Part shown: one piece after another, positions 7,454-14,462 of the stretch
Numbering within the stretch: position 1 is the first letter of the stretch
Layout: each line of letters begins with the position of its first letter
Origin: Spirochaetales bacterium
GTDB taxonomy: Bacteria > Spirochaetota > Spirochaetia > Sphaerochaetales > Sphaerochaetaceae
Assembly (NCBI GenBank): GCA_028722305.1
Contig: JAQYHB010000049.1
Coordinates: forward strand, 1 to 32,883
Direction: 5' to 3'
Length of the DNA stretch: 32,883 bases
Program-made: the position numbers and the translations under genes
The notes under the pieces: model-generated
Told to the model about the DNA's origin: nothing
The model's database searches: none
What the model saw: only the letters and a program-made list of their open reading frames with translations

Positions 7454-8772
7454 GGCTTGTCATCGGTCTCGTGGGTATCGGCTTCGTGGTGGTGGTCCAT
7501 GAGATCGGACACCTTGCCGCCGCCCGTGCCTCGGGCATCATCGTCGAGGTCTTTTCGATAGGCATGGGTCCCAGGCTGGCTGGATGGCAGGTCGGGAATA
7601 CCGAATTCCGCATCTCCCTGCTTCCCATCGGCGGCTACTGCCGCATGAAGGGCTCGGACGACCTTGCCCGAGCGCTGGAGATGCACCAAGCATCCTTCGA
7701 CAACGCCGAGGAGGGTTCCCTGTTCGCCGTCACGCCGATGAGGCGGGTAATCACCTATGCCGCAGGCCCGCTCTGCAACTTCCTTGCCGCCATCCTGATC
7801 TTCACCATCCTTGGCGCCATGCCGCAGCGCATCGTCAGCACCCCGAGCAGGGTGGTGACGGTCAACGACTATCCCTCGCTGTTCAGTCCCGCCACAAGCA
7901 GCGCCTTTGAGGCGGGGATCCACAGCGGGGACCTGGTCACCTCGTTTGACGGACAGCCGGTTGCCGACTGGCAACAGCTGGAGAAGATGCTCATGCAAGC
8001 GGAGAGGGGTCCCCACACCTTCGGCATCAGCAGGGATGGAACCCGACTGGACATCCAGGCATCGAGCGACGAGACGGGACGCTGGGGACTCGCGAACGAG
8101 ATAAGGCCGGTGGTCGGCTACGTGCAGACATCGAGCGACGAATACAAGGCGGGCTTGCGGGCGGGCGACCAGATTGTCATGGCAAGCGGCTACCCGGTGG
8201 AGAACAACTACGACCTGACCGAAATCCTTTCCAGGACCGATACCGCGCGCCTCGAGGTCATCCGCAAGGGCGGTCACCAGAGCATCTCGTTCCCTGCCCA
8301 GCCGGAAGGGGTCTACCACTTCTCGCTCGAGGGTGGGTACAAGATCCTGCCCGGACGTTTCTCCCTGCTCCAAGGGGTCGCCATGACATTCCAGCAGACC
8401 CGGGAAATGGTCTCCACGTTGCTTTCGATCGTCACCGGCAGGCGACGGGACGTGCGTCAGGAGCTGACCGGCATGGGACGCGCCGCGCTGATGATCGGGA
8501 CGATCACCGTCGAGGGATTGCAACAGCACGTGGACGTTGGACTGAAAGGATTCTGGTATTTGATGGCGATCGTGAGCCTTTCGCTAGCAATCAGCAACTT
8601 GTTTCCCCTTCCCGCCTTTGACGGCTCGCAAATCGTGATGGCGCTCTGGGAACAGTCCTCCGGCAGGCGCGTCAGTCCGCGCGTCTGGTGGTGCATCCAG
8701 CTGGCGGGATGGTTGATGGTCGGCGCCATCATGCTCGGCATGACGTTGCTCGACCTCAGGCACATGCTGTAG
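7435..8772 (+). CDS. rseP: RseP-type site-2 membrane metalloprotease with PDZ domain
   Basis: This 445-residue M50-family intramembrane zinc protease cleaves membrane-bound substrates within the bilayer (anti-sigma factors or signal-peptide remnants in relatives). The zinc site HEIGH is at residues 22-26 in the first membrane segment. The second metal-ligand motif near residue 392 reads FPLPAFDGSQ, where most relatives have LDGG; the aspartate is kept. Periplasmic PDZ-like sequence lies between (segments such as AGIHSGDLVTSFDGQPV and AGLRAGDQIVMASGYPV suggest two PDZ modules), and the C-terminus has further membrane segments. The start overlaps dxr by 19 bases, with GAGGGAG close to the ATG. 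The stop is 5 bases from the convergent dnaB stop, leaving no terminator. Confidence 0.93.
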   Translation: MLAPLLRLVIGLVGIGFVVVVHEIGHLAAARASGIIVEVFSIGMGPRLAGWQVGNTEFRISLLPIGGYCRMKGSDDLARALEMHQASFDNAEEGSLFAVTPMRRVITYAAGPLCNFLAAILIFTILGAMPQRIVSTPSRVVTVNDYPSLFSPATSSAFEAGIHSGDLVTSFDGQPVADWQQLEKMLMQAERGPHTFGISRDGTRLDIQASSDETGRWGLANEIRPVVGYVQTSSDEYKAGLRAGDQIVMASGYPVENNYDLTEILSRTDTARLEVIRKGGHQSISFPAQPEGVYHFSLEGGYKILPGRFSLLQGVAMTFQQTREMVSTLLSIVTGRRRDVRQELTGMGRAALMIGTITVEGLQQHVDVGLKGFWYLMAIVSLSLAISNLFPLPAFDGSQIVMALWEQSSGRRVSPRVWWCIQLAGWLMVGAIMLGMTLLDLRHML

Positions 8773-8777
8773 GCAAG

Positions 8778-10142
8778 CTAGGCGTTGTTGCTGTTGGCCG
8801 GCGTGTAGCTGCTTGCCTTCTCCAGGTTGTGGAATTTGACGATGGATCCCTCGAAGGCGATCTTGGTCACGCCCGTCTCTCCGTTACGGTTCTTGGCGAC
8901 AATCAGGGAAGTCTCTTCGATGGGTTTGCGCTGTTCCCCTTCCTTGGGGCGGGGGCGGTGAAGCAGCAAGACGACATCGGCGTCCTGCTCGATGGATCCG
9001 GAATCACGCAGGTTGGAAAGCTTCGGTTCCTGGTCCTCCGCCTCACGGCTGACCTGGCAGAGCACGACAATCGGGATATCCAGCTCACGGGCCAGTTGCT
9101 TGACCTGGCGGCTTACCTTGCTGATCCAGTTGAAGCGCTCGTCCGCCGCGTTCTGCTCATCCGGCTCAATCAAGCCCATGTAGTCGATGAAGATGATTTG
9201 CACATCGCTCTTCAGCTTCATCTGATGCGCCTGGGCCCGGAGGTCCATCAGCTTCATGTTGGCGACATCCTGGATGAAGAGCTGTTTGGTGTAGAGCTCG
9301 CCCATGGCATCGATGATGCGGCTGGACTCGTCGTTGGTGAAAGTGCGGCGCAAAATGTGGCTGAACGGCACTCCGCTGAGGGCTGAGAGCAGACGACAAC
9401 CGATGGAGCGGACCGGCATTTCCAAGGAGAAGAATCCCACCCGGATTCCGCTCATCGTCATGTTCAGGGCGACCGAGAGGGCGAAGGCGGTCTTGCCGAT
9501 GGATGGACGCGCGCCGATGACGGTCATTTCCTGCTTGCGGAAACCTCCGGTCACGTCATCCAAGTAGGTGAAGCCGCTCATCAGGCCGGTCTCCAGCGAC
9601 TGCTGGGGGTCGACCACCTTGTAGACCTCGTCCATCACCTGGCGCATGTCGCTGTACTGCGCGCCGGTACTGCCGTCGACGGCAAGGTTGCCGAGTTCGG
9701 TCTGGGCGTCATTCAGGATTGTCTGGATATCGGCAGAGTCGTCAAAGCACCTGTCCCGGAGCTTGCTGGCGAAACCAGTCGCCTTGCGACGGCGCGAGCA
9801 GTCCTTGATGGCTTTGGCGTAGAACTGGGCGTTGCCGCTCAACGCGGCCCGGTCGCCCGTGGAAAGCTCGGCAAGATAGGCCGCGCCCCCGCACTCCTCG
9901 ATCCGTCCATTCGAGAGAAGGAAGGTGATCAGGGATTGCAGGTCCAATGTGCGGTTTCGCTCTTGCTCCTTGAAATCGAGCATCGCGGTGTAGATGGCCC
10001 GGTTGCTCTTCTGATAGAAGTCATCGGCGTGAAGCACGGTGGAAATCTCATCAAGAAGAGACGACTCCATGATGAGAATGCCGAGAAGCGCTTTCTCGGC
10101 ATTCAAATCCTGGGGAGGTACCCGGCCAGCTACATCCGCCAT
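8778..10142 (-). CDS. dnaB: Replicative DNA helicase DnaB
   Basis: This 454-residue hexameric 5'-3' helicase unwinds DNA at the replication fork. The N-terminal helical domain starts PPQDLNAEKALLG (residues 9-21). The RecA-like domain has Walker A GARPSIGKT (210-218), Walker B IIFIDYMGL and the RDSGSIEQDADVV motif near the C-terminus. No intein is present. It is the last gene of the rpsF operon, 3 bases after the rplI stop. It has only a weak ribosome site, so its translation is probably coupled to rplI. Confidence 0.96.
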   Translation of the reverse strand: MADVAGRVPPQDLNAEKALLGILIMESSLLDEISTVLHADDFYQKSNRAIYTAMLDFKEQERNRTLDLQSLITFLLSNGRIEECGGAAYLAELSTGDRAALSGNAQFYAKAIKDCSRRRKATGFASKLRDRCFDDSADIQTILNDAQTELGNLAVDGSTGAQYSDMRQVMDEVYKVVDPQQSLETGLMSGFTYLDDVTGGFRKQEMTVIGARPSIGKTAFALSVALNMTMSGIRVGFFSLEMPVRSIGCRLLSALSGVPFSHILRRTFTNDESSRIIDAMGELYTKQLFIQDVANMKLMDLRAQAHQMKLKSDVQIIFIDYMGLIEPDEQNAADERFNWISKVSRQVKQLARELDIPIVVLCQVSREAEDQEPKLSNLRDSGSIEQDADVVLLLHRPRPKEGEQRKPIEETSLIVAKNRNGETGVTKIAFEGSIVKFHNLEKASSYTPANSNNA

Positions 10143-10145
10143 GGA

Positions 10146-10739
10146 TTAGTTCTCGGCAGGCTGCTCTTCGGCAGCGGAAGCGGCTTCCTCGGCCTTCGGA
10201 GCCTCAGCTGCGGCGGCCTCTTCGGCCTTCGCGGCCTCGGCGGCGGCTTTTGCGGCAGCCTCTTCAGCGGCCTTCTTCTCCGCCTTCAGCTCGGCCTCGC
10301 TCTTGACAAACAGGGTGACGATGCTGAAGTCGTTCTCGTACAGGTGGACACGGACCTCGTACTTGCCGGTCATCTTGATGGCATGGGTCGGAACCTCAAG
10401 CTTCTTGCGCTCGACGGTGATTCCCTGCTTTGCGAGAGCGTCCTGAACCATCTGGCTGGTGACGGAACCGAAAAGCTTGCCGCTCTCGCCGGCGGAGACG
10501 ATCAAAGTGATGCTCATGCCTTCCAGTTTCTCCTTCATGGAGGCGCTGGCGGCTCTCTTCTCTTCCTTGCGCTTCTCGATAGCGGCGGCGCGCGCCTTCA
10601 CGATGGCGAGGTTGCCAGGGGTGTAAGGCATTGCGGCCTTGGTCGGCAGCAGGTAGTTGCGGCCATAACCGTCTCTCACGGTCACGACATCTCCCTCTTC
10701 TCCGAGGTTGTTCACATCCTGATTCAGAATGATTTTCAT
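10146..10739 (-). CDS. rplI: 50S ribosomal protein bL9 with Ala/Glu-rich C-terminal tail
   Basis: This 197-residue protein carries the bL9 N-terminal rRNA-binding domain (start MKIILNQDV, then GDVVTVRDGYGRNYLLP at 16-32), a long connecting helix (about 45-75) and the C-terminal domain (to about 147). Standard bL9 is close to 150 residues. Here a tail of about 50 residues, made almost only of Ala, Glu, Lys and Pro, is added. The start is ATG 10739 with AAGGAG upstream, 5 bases after the DUF2232 stop. Confidence 0.95.
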   Translation of the reverse strand: MKIILNQDVNNLGEEGDVVTVRDGYGRNYLLPTKAAMPYTPGNLAIVKARAAAIEKRKEEKRAASASMKEKLEGMSITLIVSAGESGKLFGSVTSQMVQDALAKQGITVERKKLEVPTHAIKMTGKYEVRVHLYENDFSIVTLFVKSEAELKAEKKAAEEAAAKAAAEAAKAEEAAAAEAPKAEEAASAAEEQPAEN

Positions 10740-10744
10740 TTCAC

Positions 10745-11710
10745 TTACTCCTTAGGTTTACGATATTGTATCCATGTTTCGGTGACTCCCAACAAGGGAA
10801 TCACGCACATCAACAACGTGTTTACCAACGGTACCAACGCCATGATGATGAAGAGTCTCCAAAACAGACTCCCTGCACTGAGGGGACCACGCAGCCGGCT
10901 CCGGTAGAGCATGATCGCGAATCCCTGGATCCCGTAGACAAGCGTGACGCCACCTGCGAGATTGACAAGAATCGCCATCGCCAGGTAGGAGCCGTGGGCG
11001 AAATAGCCGAAGCAGACCGCAATCCAAAGCCCCAGGAAAACCCAGATGGCATCGTTCGCGAGGTGGAAACCGGCTATCCGCTCCGAAAGGGTATCATCCA
11101 GCCGTCTGACCATGGTGAGCGCGATGAACTCGTTCAGTCCGGCGAACAGCATGACCAGCGGGACAACCAGGCAACCCAAACCCATCACGACAGCGCGGTA
11201 GAACAGCGCCAGATGCTGGGTGAGTAGCTCCCCTTCCGCCCCATCCGCCAGCCCCAATTGGGAGAAGAGGGCGATGAACTGGTCCTGCATTGCCGCGTCG
11301 ACCTTCATCACAGCCTCCCCACCATGTGCCAGGTAGATGAGGAACCCCAGTGCCGCCAAAGCTCCCAAAGAAGCTCCGGCCAGGTATCGTCTCATCATCG
11401 ATTTTCCGCCCAACGACACCCAGACAAGGACGGAAATCCAAAGTACAGTCGGAAGAAACACCGAGATGCAAACCGCTATGATGCCCGCTTCGTTTACCAA
11501 GGCGTTTCTACCTTGATAGATGCCTGCGGCCACGGCGAGCAGGCCGGCGGCGACCACGGGAAAATAGCGTCTTGCACCATGATGAGGCTCACAGACCGCC
11601 AGGACCGGAACCAGATAGAATACGTTCAGGATGTCCAGCCGGGAAAAGAGGAATGAGACCCCTACCGCGAGCAGGCATTCCAGAACCGCCCGGTTCCGCA
11701 TGTCAGTCAT
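10745..11710 (-). CDS. DUF2232 / YybS-like multi-pass membrane protein
   Basis: This 321-residue protein has about eight hydrophobic segments and short loops. The position between rpsR and rplI is that of the YybS-like (DUF2232) membrane protein seen in other bacteria. Sequence similarity is hard to judge by eye, so the family name rests partly on context. The frame could also open at TTG 11722 or GTG 11719, directly after the rpsR stop. I prefer ATG 11710 because GGTGG lies 6 bases before it. Function is unknown. Confidence 0.7.
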   Translation of the reverse strand: MTDMRNRAVLECLLAVGVSFLFSRLDILNVFYLVPVLAVCEPHHGARRYFPVVAAGLLAVAAGIYQGRNALVNEAGIIAVCISVFLPTVLWISVLVWVSLGGKSMMRRYLAGASLGALAALGFLIYLAHGGEAVMKVDAAMQDQFIALFSQLGLADGAEGELLTQHLALFYRAVVMGLGCLVVPLVMLFAGLNEFIALTMVRRLDDTLSERIAGFHLANDAIWVFLGLWIAVCFGYFAHGSYLAMAILVNLAGGVTLVYGIQGFAIMLYRSRLRGPLSAGSLFWRLFIIMALVPLVNTLLMCVIPLLGVTETWIQYRKPKE

Positions 11711-11722
11711 GCGAGCCACCAA

Positions 11723-12037
11723 TCAAAACTGCTTCTCGAAGGGCAGGTAAGCCAGGACTCTGGCCCTCTTGATCTCCGCGGTCAGCTTTCTCTGGTGCTT
11801 CGCGCAGCAACCAGTGATTCTGGCCGGAAGGATCTTGCCTCTCTCGGTGGTGAAACGGCGAAGCTGATCCGGGTTCTTGTAGTCCGGCTCCTGATGCTGG
11901 GAGCAGAATCTGCAGACCTTTTTCTTGAACATCGGCTTGCCGCCACGAAGTCCGCCCTTGCGGTCGAACTTGCCGGCCTTGTCCATGCCTTCGTCCTTAT
12001 CTTCCATCATCTCATCTTTATCTTCATTCTCGTTCAT
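11723..12037 (-). CDS. rpsR: 30S ribosomal protein bS18 with acidic N-terminal extension
   Basis: This 104-residue bS18 binds with S6 to the 16S platform. The conserved core is clear: CRFC (42-45), [11 protein letters not shown] (52-62), [10 protein letters not shown] (67-76), [20 protein letters not shown] (81-100). The CxxC plus CC at 77-78 suggest the zinc-binding form. Typical bS18 is about 75 residues. The first 30 or so here are extra: an acidic Met/Glu/Asp/Lys repeat-like stretch, then a Gly/Lys stretch. AAGGAG precedes ATG 12037; the gene follows ssb by 19 bases. Confidence 0.95.
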   Translation of the reverse strand: MNENEDKDEMMEDKDEGMDKAGKFDRKGGLRGGKPMFKKKVCRFCSQHQEPDYKNPDQLRRFTTERGKILPARITGCCAKHQRKLTAEIKRARVLAYLPFEKQF

Positions 12038-12056
12038 GTGTTATCTATCTCCTTGC

Positions 12057-12551
12057 TTAGAATGGAATGTCGTCGTCATCGAACTGCTCGACACCCGGAG
12101 CCATCTGGGGCTGCGGCTGGGCTGGCGCCATGGGGGCGCTGGCCTGCTGCTGCGCATATGGCCTCTGCGGATAGCTCTGCGCGCCGGAATCTCCTTGCGC
12201 GGGAGCGCCACCGTCCTGGCGGCCGCCGACCAATTGGAGGGAATTCACTGCGATCTCCACCCTGTTGCGGGTCTGACCGTCCTGTCCATTCCAGCGATCC
12301 TGTCTCAGCTCGCCCTGGATGGCAACCTGTCTCCCCTTCTTCAGGTAGTTCGCCATGGTCTGGGCGCTTTTGCCGAACAGGGAGCAATCAAAAAAGTTCG
12401 CCTCGTCTTCCCAGTTGCCGTCCGCCGTCCTCTTTCTCCGGTTGACCGCAATCGAGAAACGCAAAATCCCGTTTCCGCTCTGCGTCATGCGCAGCTCGCT
12501 GTCACGAGTAAGGCGCCCTACCATCGCTACCATGTTCAAATCGCCTGCCAT
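12057..12551 (-). CDS. ssb: Single-stranded DNA-binding protein
   Basis: This 164-residue SSB has an N-terminal OB-fold (residues 1 to about 107, starting near LNMVAMVGRLTRDSELR), a Gln/Pro/Ala-rich linker and the acidic tip DDDDIPF, which docks replication and repair partners. It lies between rpsF and rpsR, the usual bacterial order. A ribosome site GGAAGGGGGA precedes ATG 12551. It follows rpsF by 31 bases. Confidence 0.96.
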   Translation of the reverse strand: MAGDLNMVAMVGRLTRDSELRMTQSGNGILRFSIAVNRRKRTADGNWEDEANFFDCSLFGKSAQTMANYLKKGRQVAIQGELRQDRWNGQDGQTRNRVEIAVNSLQLVGGRQDGGAPAQGDSGAQSYPQRPYAQQQASAPMAPAQPQPQMAPGVEQFDDDDIPF

Positions 12552-12582
12552 AGGATTCCCCCTTCCGATGATTTGGTCCCGC

Positions 12583-12864
12583 TTATTTGCTCTTGTTGAC
12601 GAACAGGTACTTCAGGACACTGTTGTGCAGGACCAGCTTGCGCTCCAAGCCCTGGATCTGGGCCGGATCGGCCTGCATCTCGAAATAGACGTAATGACCT
12701 TTGTCCTGTTTCTTGATGATATAGGCCAGCATCCTGACACCCATATCATCCTGTTTGGTGATTTCCGCCTTGGCGTCGGACAGCATGGCTGTCACGTCTT
12801 CCAGGCCTTTCTTGAACTTCTCTTCGTCTGCGTCGAAGATGACGGTGAACTCATAATTTCTCAT
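12583..12864 (-). CDS. rpsF: 30S ribosomal protein bS6
   Basis: This 93-residue bS6 starts MRNYEFTVIFDADEE and contains YIIKKQDKGHYVYFEMQ, the family beta strands; length is normal. It pairs with bS18 on the 30S platform. It is the first gene of a six-gene operon that ends with dnaB. AAGGAGG lies 5 bases before ATG 12864 but is predicted to be base-paired in the leader (12869-12912). Confidence 0.96.
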   Translation of the reverse strand: MRNYEFTVIFDADEEKFKKGLEDVTAMLSDAKAEITKQDDMGVRMLAYIIKKQDKGHYVYFEMQADPAQIQGLERKLVLHNSVLKYLFVNKSK

Positions 12865-12868
12865 GGTT

Positions 12869-12912
12869 CCTCCTTACGGACATAATGATCCACCCCAAGG
12901 TGGATAAAGAGG
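12869..12912 (-). promoter_or_regulatory. rpsF 5' leader: probable S6:S18-binding regulatory structure
   Basis: Read on the minus strand, CCUCUUU (12912-12906) can pair with AAGGAGG (12875-12869), which is the rpsF Shine-Dalgarno. Directly inside is a perfect hairpin AUCCACC-UUGG-GGUGGAU (12905-12888). The 3' side then has an unpaired 12-base segment containing CCG (12879-12877) just before the closing stem. A stem with a bulged CCG next to a second helix is the known S6:S18 leader motif, which mimics the complex's 16S rRNA site. Binding would stabilise the stem and block the ribosome site. The fold is by eye and was not computed. Confidence 0.6.
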
Positions 12913-12921
12913 TTTTATGCC

Positions 12922-12951
12922 AATATAGCATGTGGCCGGAAAAAAGGTCAA
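12922..12951 (-). promoter_or_regulatory. Promoter of the rpsF-dnaB operon
   Basis: Minus-strand TTGACC (12951-12946), 18-base spacer, TATATT (12927-12922). Transcription would start near 12915, just upstream of the leader stem, so the whole regulatory structure would be on the RNA. It is a strong sigma-70-type match. Confidence 0.7.
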
Positions 12952-12965
12952 CGAGTCCCGCAGAC

Positions 12966-12999
12966 AAACAAAAAACCACCGGTCAAGCCGATGGTTTTT
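12966..12999 (-). terminator. Intrinsic terminator after the 29-residue ribosomal gene
   Basis: A 9-bp stem, AACCATCGG/CCGGTGGTT on the minus strand (arms 12988-12996 and 12974-12982, one G-U pair), has a 5-base loop and is followed by TTTTGTTTG. It separates this gene from the rpsF promoter. A T-run also follows on the plus strand, so it could work in both directions. Confidence 0.8.
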
Positions 13000-13023
13000 A
13001 GCAATTCGATTGAACAGCAGAAG

Positions 13024-13113
13024 TTATTTTGCCTTGTGTCTCATCATTCGAAGGCGTTTCTTCCGCTTGTGCGTTGCAATCTTATGCTTTTTTCTTTTTC
13101 TTCCGCAAGGCAT
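13024..13113 (-). CDS. AURKAIP1/COX24-domain (mS38/bS22-type) small basic ribosomal protein, 29 residues
   Basis: This very short frame reads MPCGRKRKKHKIATHKRK and continues KRLRMMRHKAK. It is almost entirely Lys, Arg and His. The KRKKHKIATHKRKKRLR core matches bacterial AURKAIP1/COX24-domain proteins, relatives of the mitochondrial small-subunit protein mS38. AAGGAG lies 8 bases before the ATG, a consensus promoter (13173-13201) lies upstream and an intrinsic terminator follows, so it is a complete single-gene unit. It probably binds 16S rRNA near the decoding-centre helices; that role is by analogy. It sits directly upstream of the rpsF operon. Confidence 0.88.
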   Translation of the reverse strand: MPCGRKRKKHKIATHKRKKRLRMMRHKAK

Positions 13114-13172
13114 AGACGAACTCCTTTGTCTTTGGCTGCCGCAAGGGCCTCCGTAGACGTAATTACCCGACT

Positions 13173-13201
13173 ATTATGCAGATTCCGAAACGTATGGTCA
13201 A
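13173..13201 (-). promoter_or_regulatory. Promoter of the 29-residue ribosomal gene
   Basis: Minus-strand TTGACC (13201-13196), a 17-base spacer and CATAAT (13178-13173). Transcription would start near 13166, giving a leader of about 50 bases. The promoter lies between the lipoprotein stop (13232) and the small gene. Its -35 is identical to that of the rpsF operon. Confidence 0.7.
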
Positions 13202-13231
13202 GTAGAAAACGGAGACCCTGGAAAGACTGCC

Positions 13232-14275
13232 TCAAATGGACGAAATCATATTCCGGAGTTCGGCGACATCAATCTTCGTCCAGTAGACCGTATCGTTGAT
13301 GAGACTCGATGCGCTCACGGTCGCATTGGTGTCCAGACTATTCAGCAACAATGCGGCAGGAGTCACTTTTATATCGCCGGCAACGTCATCCAGAGCATCA
13401 TTCGAATCGAGGATGAATATGACGATCAGTTTCTTCAACTCCTCCTTGCCAATTGCGAAGGAACTGCAGGAAACCGACACCTGGTTGAACTTATCAAGGT
13501 CCCCTTCCTCATTCAGTCCGATGGCCGCGAACCGCAGATTCAGCGCGTCATCCAGCGAAAGACTGGTCCCATCATAGGAGAAGGAACCATTCATCTCGGT
13601 CTGATAGACCAGTTTGGACGGATCGGAAGCGGATGAGGGGCCGGACAGGTCAGCCTCAAGGTCCCAGGACAGGGAGAACTTGCCGGAGAGAGAGTCCAGC
13701 AGGGTGCCGGCATACGTGTCTGCCGCTTTTTGCAACGTGGCTTTGGCCGTAGCCACAGAATCCTCCATTCCGCTTTTTTTGGCAGCCGCAAAGGTAGCGA
13801 TGGCGTCGGCCAGATGAGAAGATTGGTCGGCAAACGTGAACAGCTGGCGGATGTCGGCGCCCGCGGTCAGGTCGAAGGAATGGATGGTGAACGATCCCGT
13901 ATCATACACATCGGACGACCATCCCTCTGGCGTGGAGGTCTCGTCACGGATATGCAGGGCAAAACCAGTAGAGAGGGACTTTGTGGTGACGCTGAAGATG
14001 GATTCGAGCGCGTTCGCAAACCCATTCCCCGCAATCATGGAGTATCTCGTGAAGGCAAAATAGCTGTCGTCTATCGTCTGCGACGCGTTCGCTCGCTCTG
14101 CCTCATCTGAGGAAAAGACGCTGACCTCCGCCGAATCCTTCTGGGCGACCAGCTCGGAACCCGACAATCCCTCGTAATAGGTTGCGGGATCAGCACTGGA
14201 AATGCCGTTATCACACCCGGTAAACACCATGAGCGAGGTTCCAGCGAGTAACAACATTGTACAAAGTTTCTTCAT
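13232..14275 (-). CDS. Putative lipoprotein of unknown function
   Basis: This 347-residue protein begins with a lipoprotein signal: MKKLCTMLLLAGTSLMVFTG followed by Cys21 (FTGC). I do not recognise the rest. It is polar, rich in Ser, Asp and Ala, with alternating strand-like and helical parts (for example residues about 160-200 are helical, ATFAAAKKSG...). Third positions are less GC-rich than in the ribosomal neighbours. I chose ATG 14275 over an in-frame ATG 30 bases upstream because GAGGA lies just before it and the lipobox distance is right. It has its own promoter and stands alone. It is probably anchored in the outer or inner membrane, facing the periplasm. Confidence 0.85.
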   Translation of the reverse strand: MKKLCTMLLLAGTSLMVFTGCDNGISSADPATYYEGLSGSELVAQKDSAEVSVFSSDEAERANASQTIDDSYFAFTRYSMIAGNGFANALESIFSVTTKSLSTGFALHIRDETSTPEGWSSDVYDTGSFTIHSFDLTAGADIRQLFTFADQSSHLADAIATFAAAKKSGMEDSVATAKATLQKAADTYAGTLLDSLSGKFSLSWDLEADLSGPSSASDPSKLVYQTEMNGSFSYDGTSLSLDDALNLRFAAIGLNEEGDLDKFNQVSVSCSSFAIGKEELKKLIVIFILDSNDALDDVAGDIKVTPAALLLNSLDTNATVSASSLINDTVYWTKIDVAELRNMISSI

Positions 14276-14318
14276 CAAATCCTCATTTTTATTGCATAAA
14301 AGCATAATTCATGGAATG

Positions 14319-14348
14319 AATGTACTGGACAACACCATACTTTGTCAA
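14319..14348 (-). promoter_or_regulatory. Promoter of the lipoprotein gene
   Basis: A consensus TTGACA -35 (14348-14343, minus strand) is followed after 18 bases by TACATT (14324-14319). The surrounding 14276-14412 region is AT-rich. The predicted leader is about 40 bases and has a Shine-Dalgarno. Confidence 0.55.
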
Positions 14349-14414
14349 ATTTTATGTCACAAGTATGAAAAAATCTTATACAAATAAAATCCTGTTCTTG
14401 TATAGGTCCCGCAC

Positions 14415-14444
14415 TTGTTCCTCTCGAGAGGCTCTTGGTATGAT
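14415..14444 (+). promoter_or_regulatory. Promoter of murD
   Basis: TTGTTC (14415-14420), 18-base spacer, TATGAT (14439-14444). A start near 14451 gives a short leader containing GGGAGAA before ATG 14463. Confidence 0.5.
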
Positions 14445-14462
14445 TGGGCAGGGAGAAAAGCG

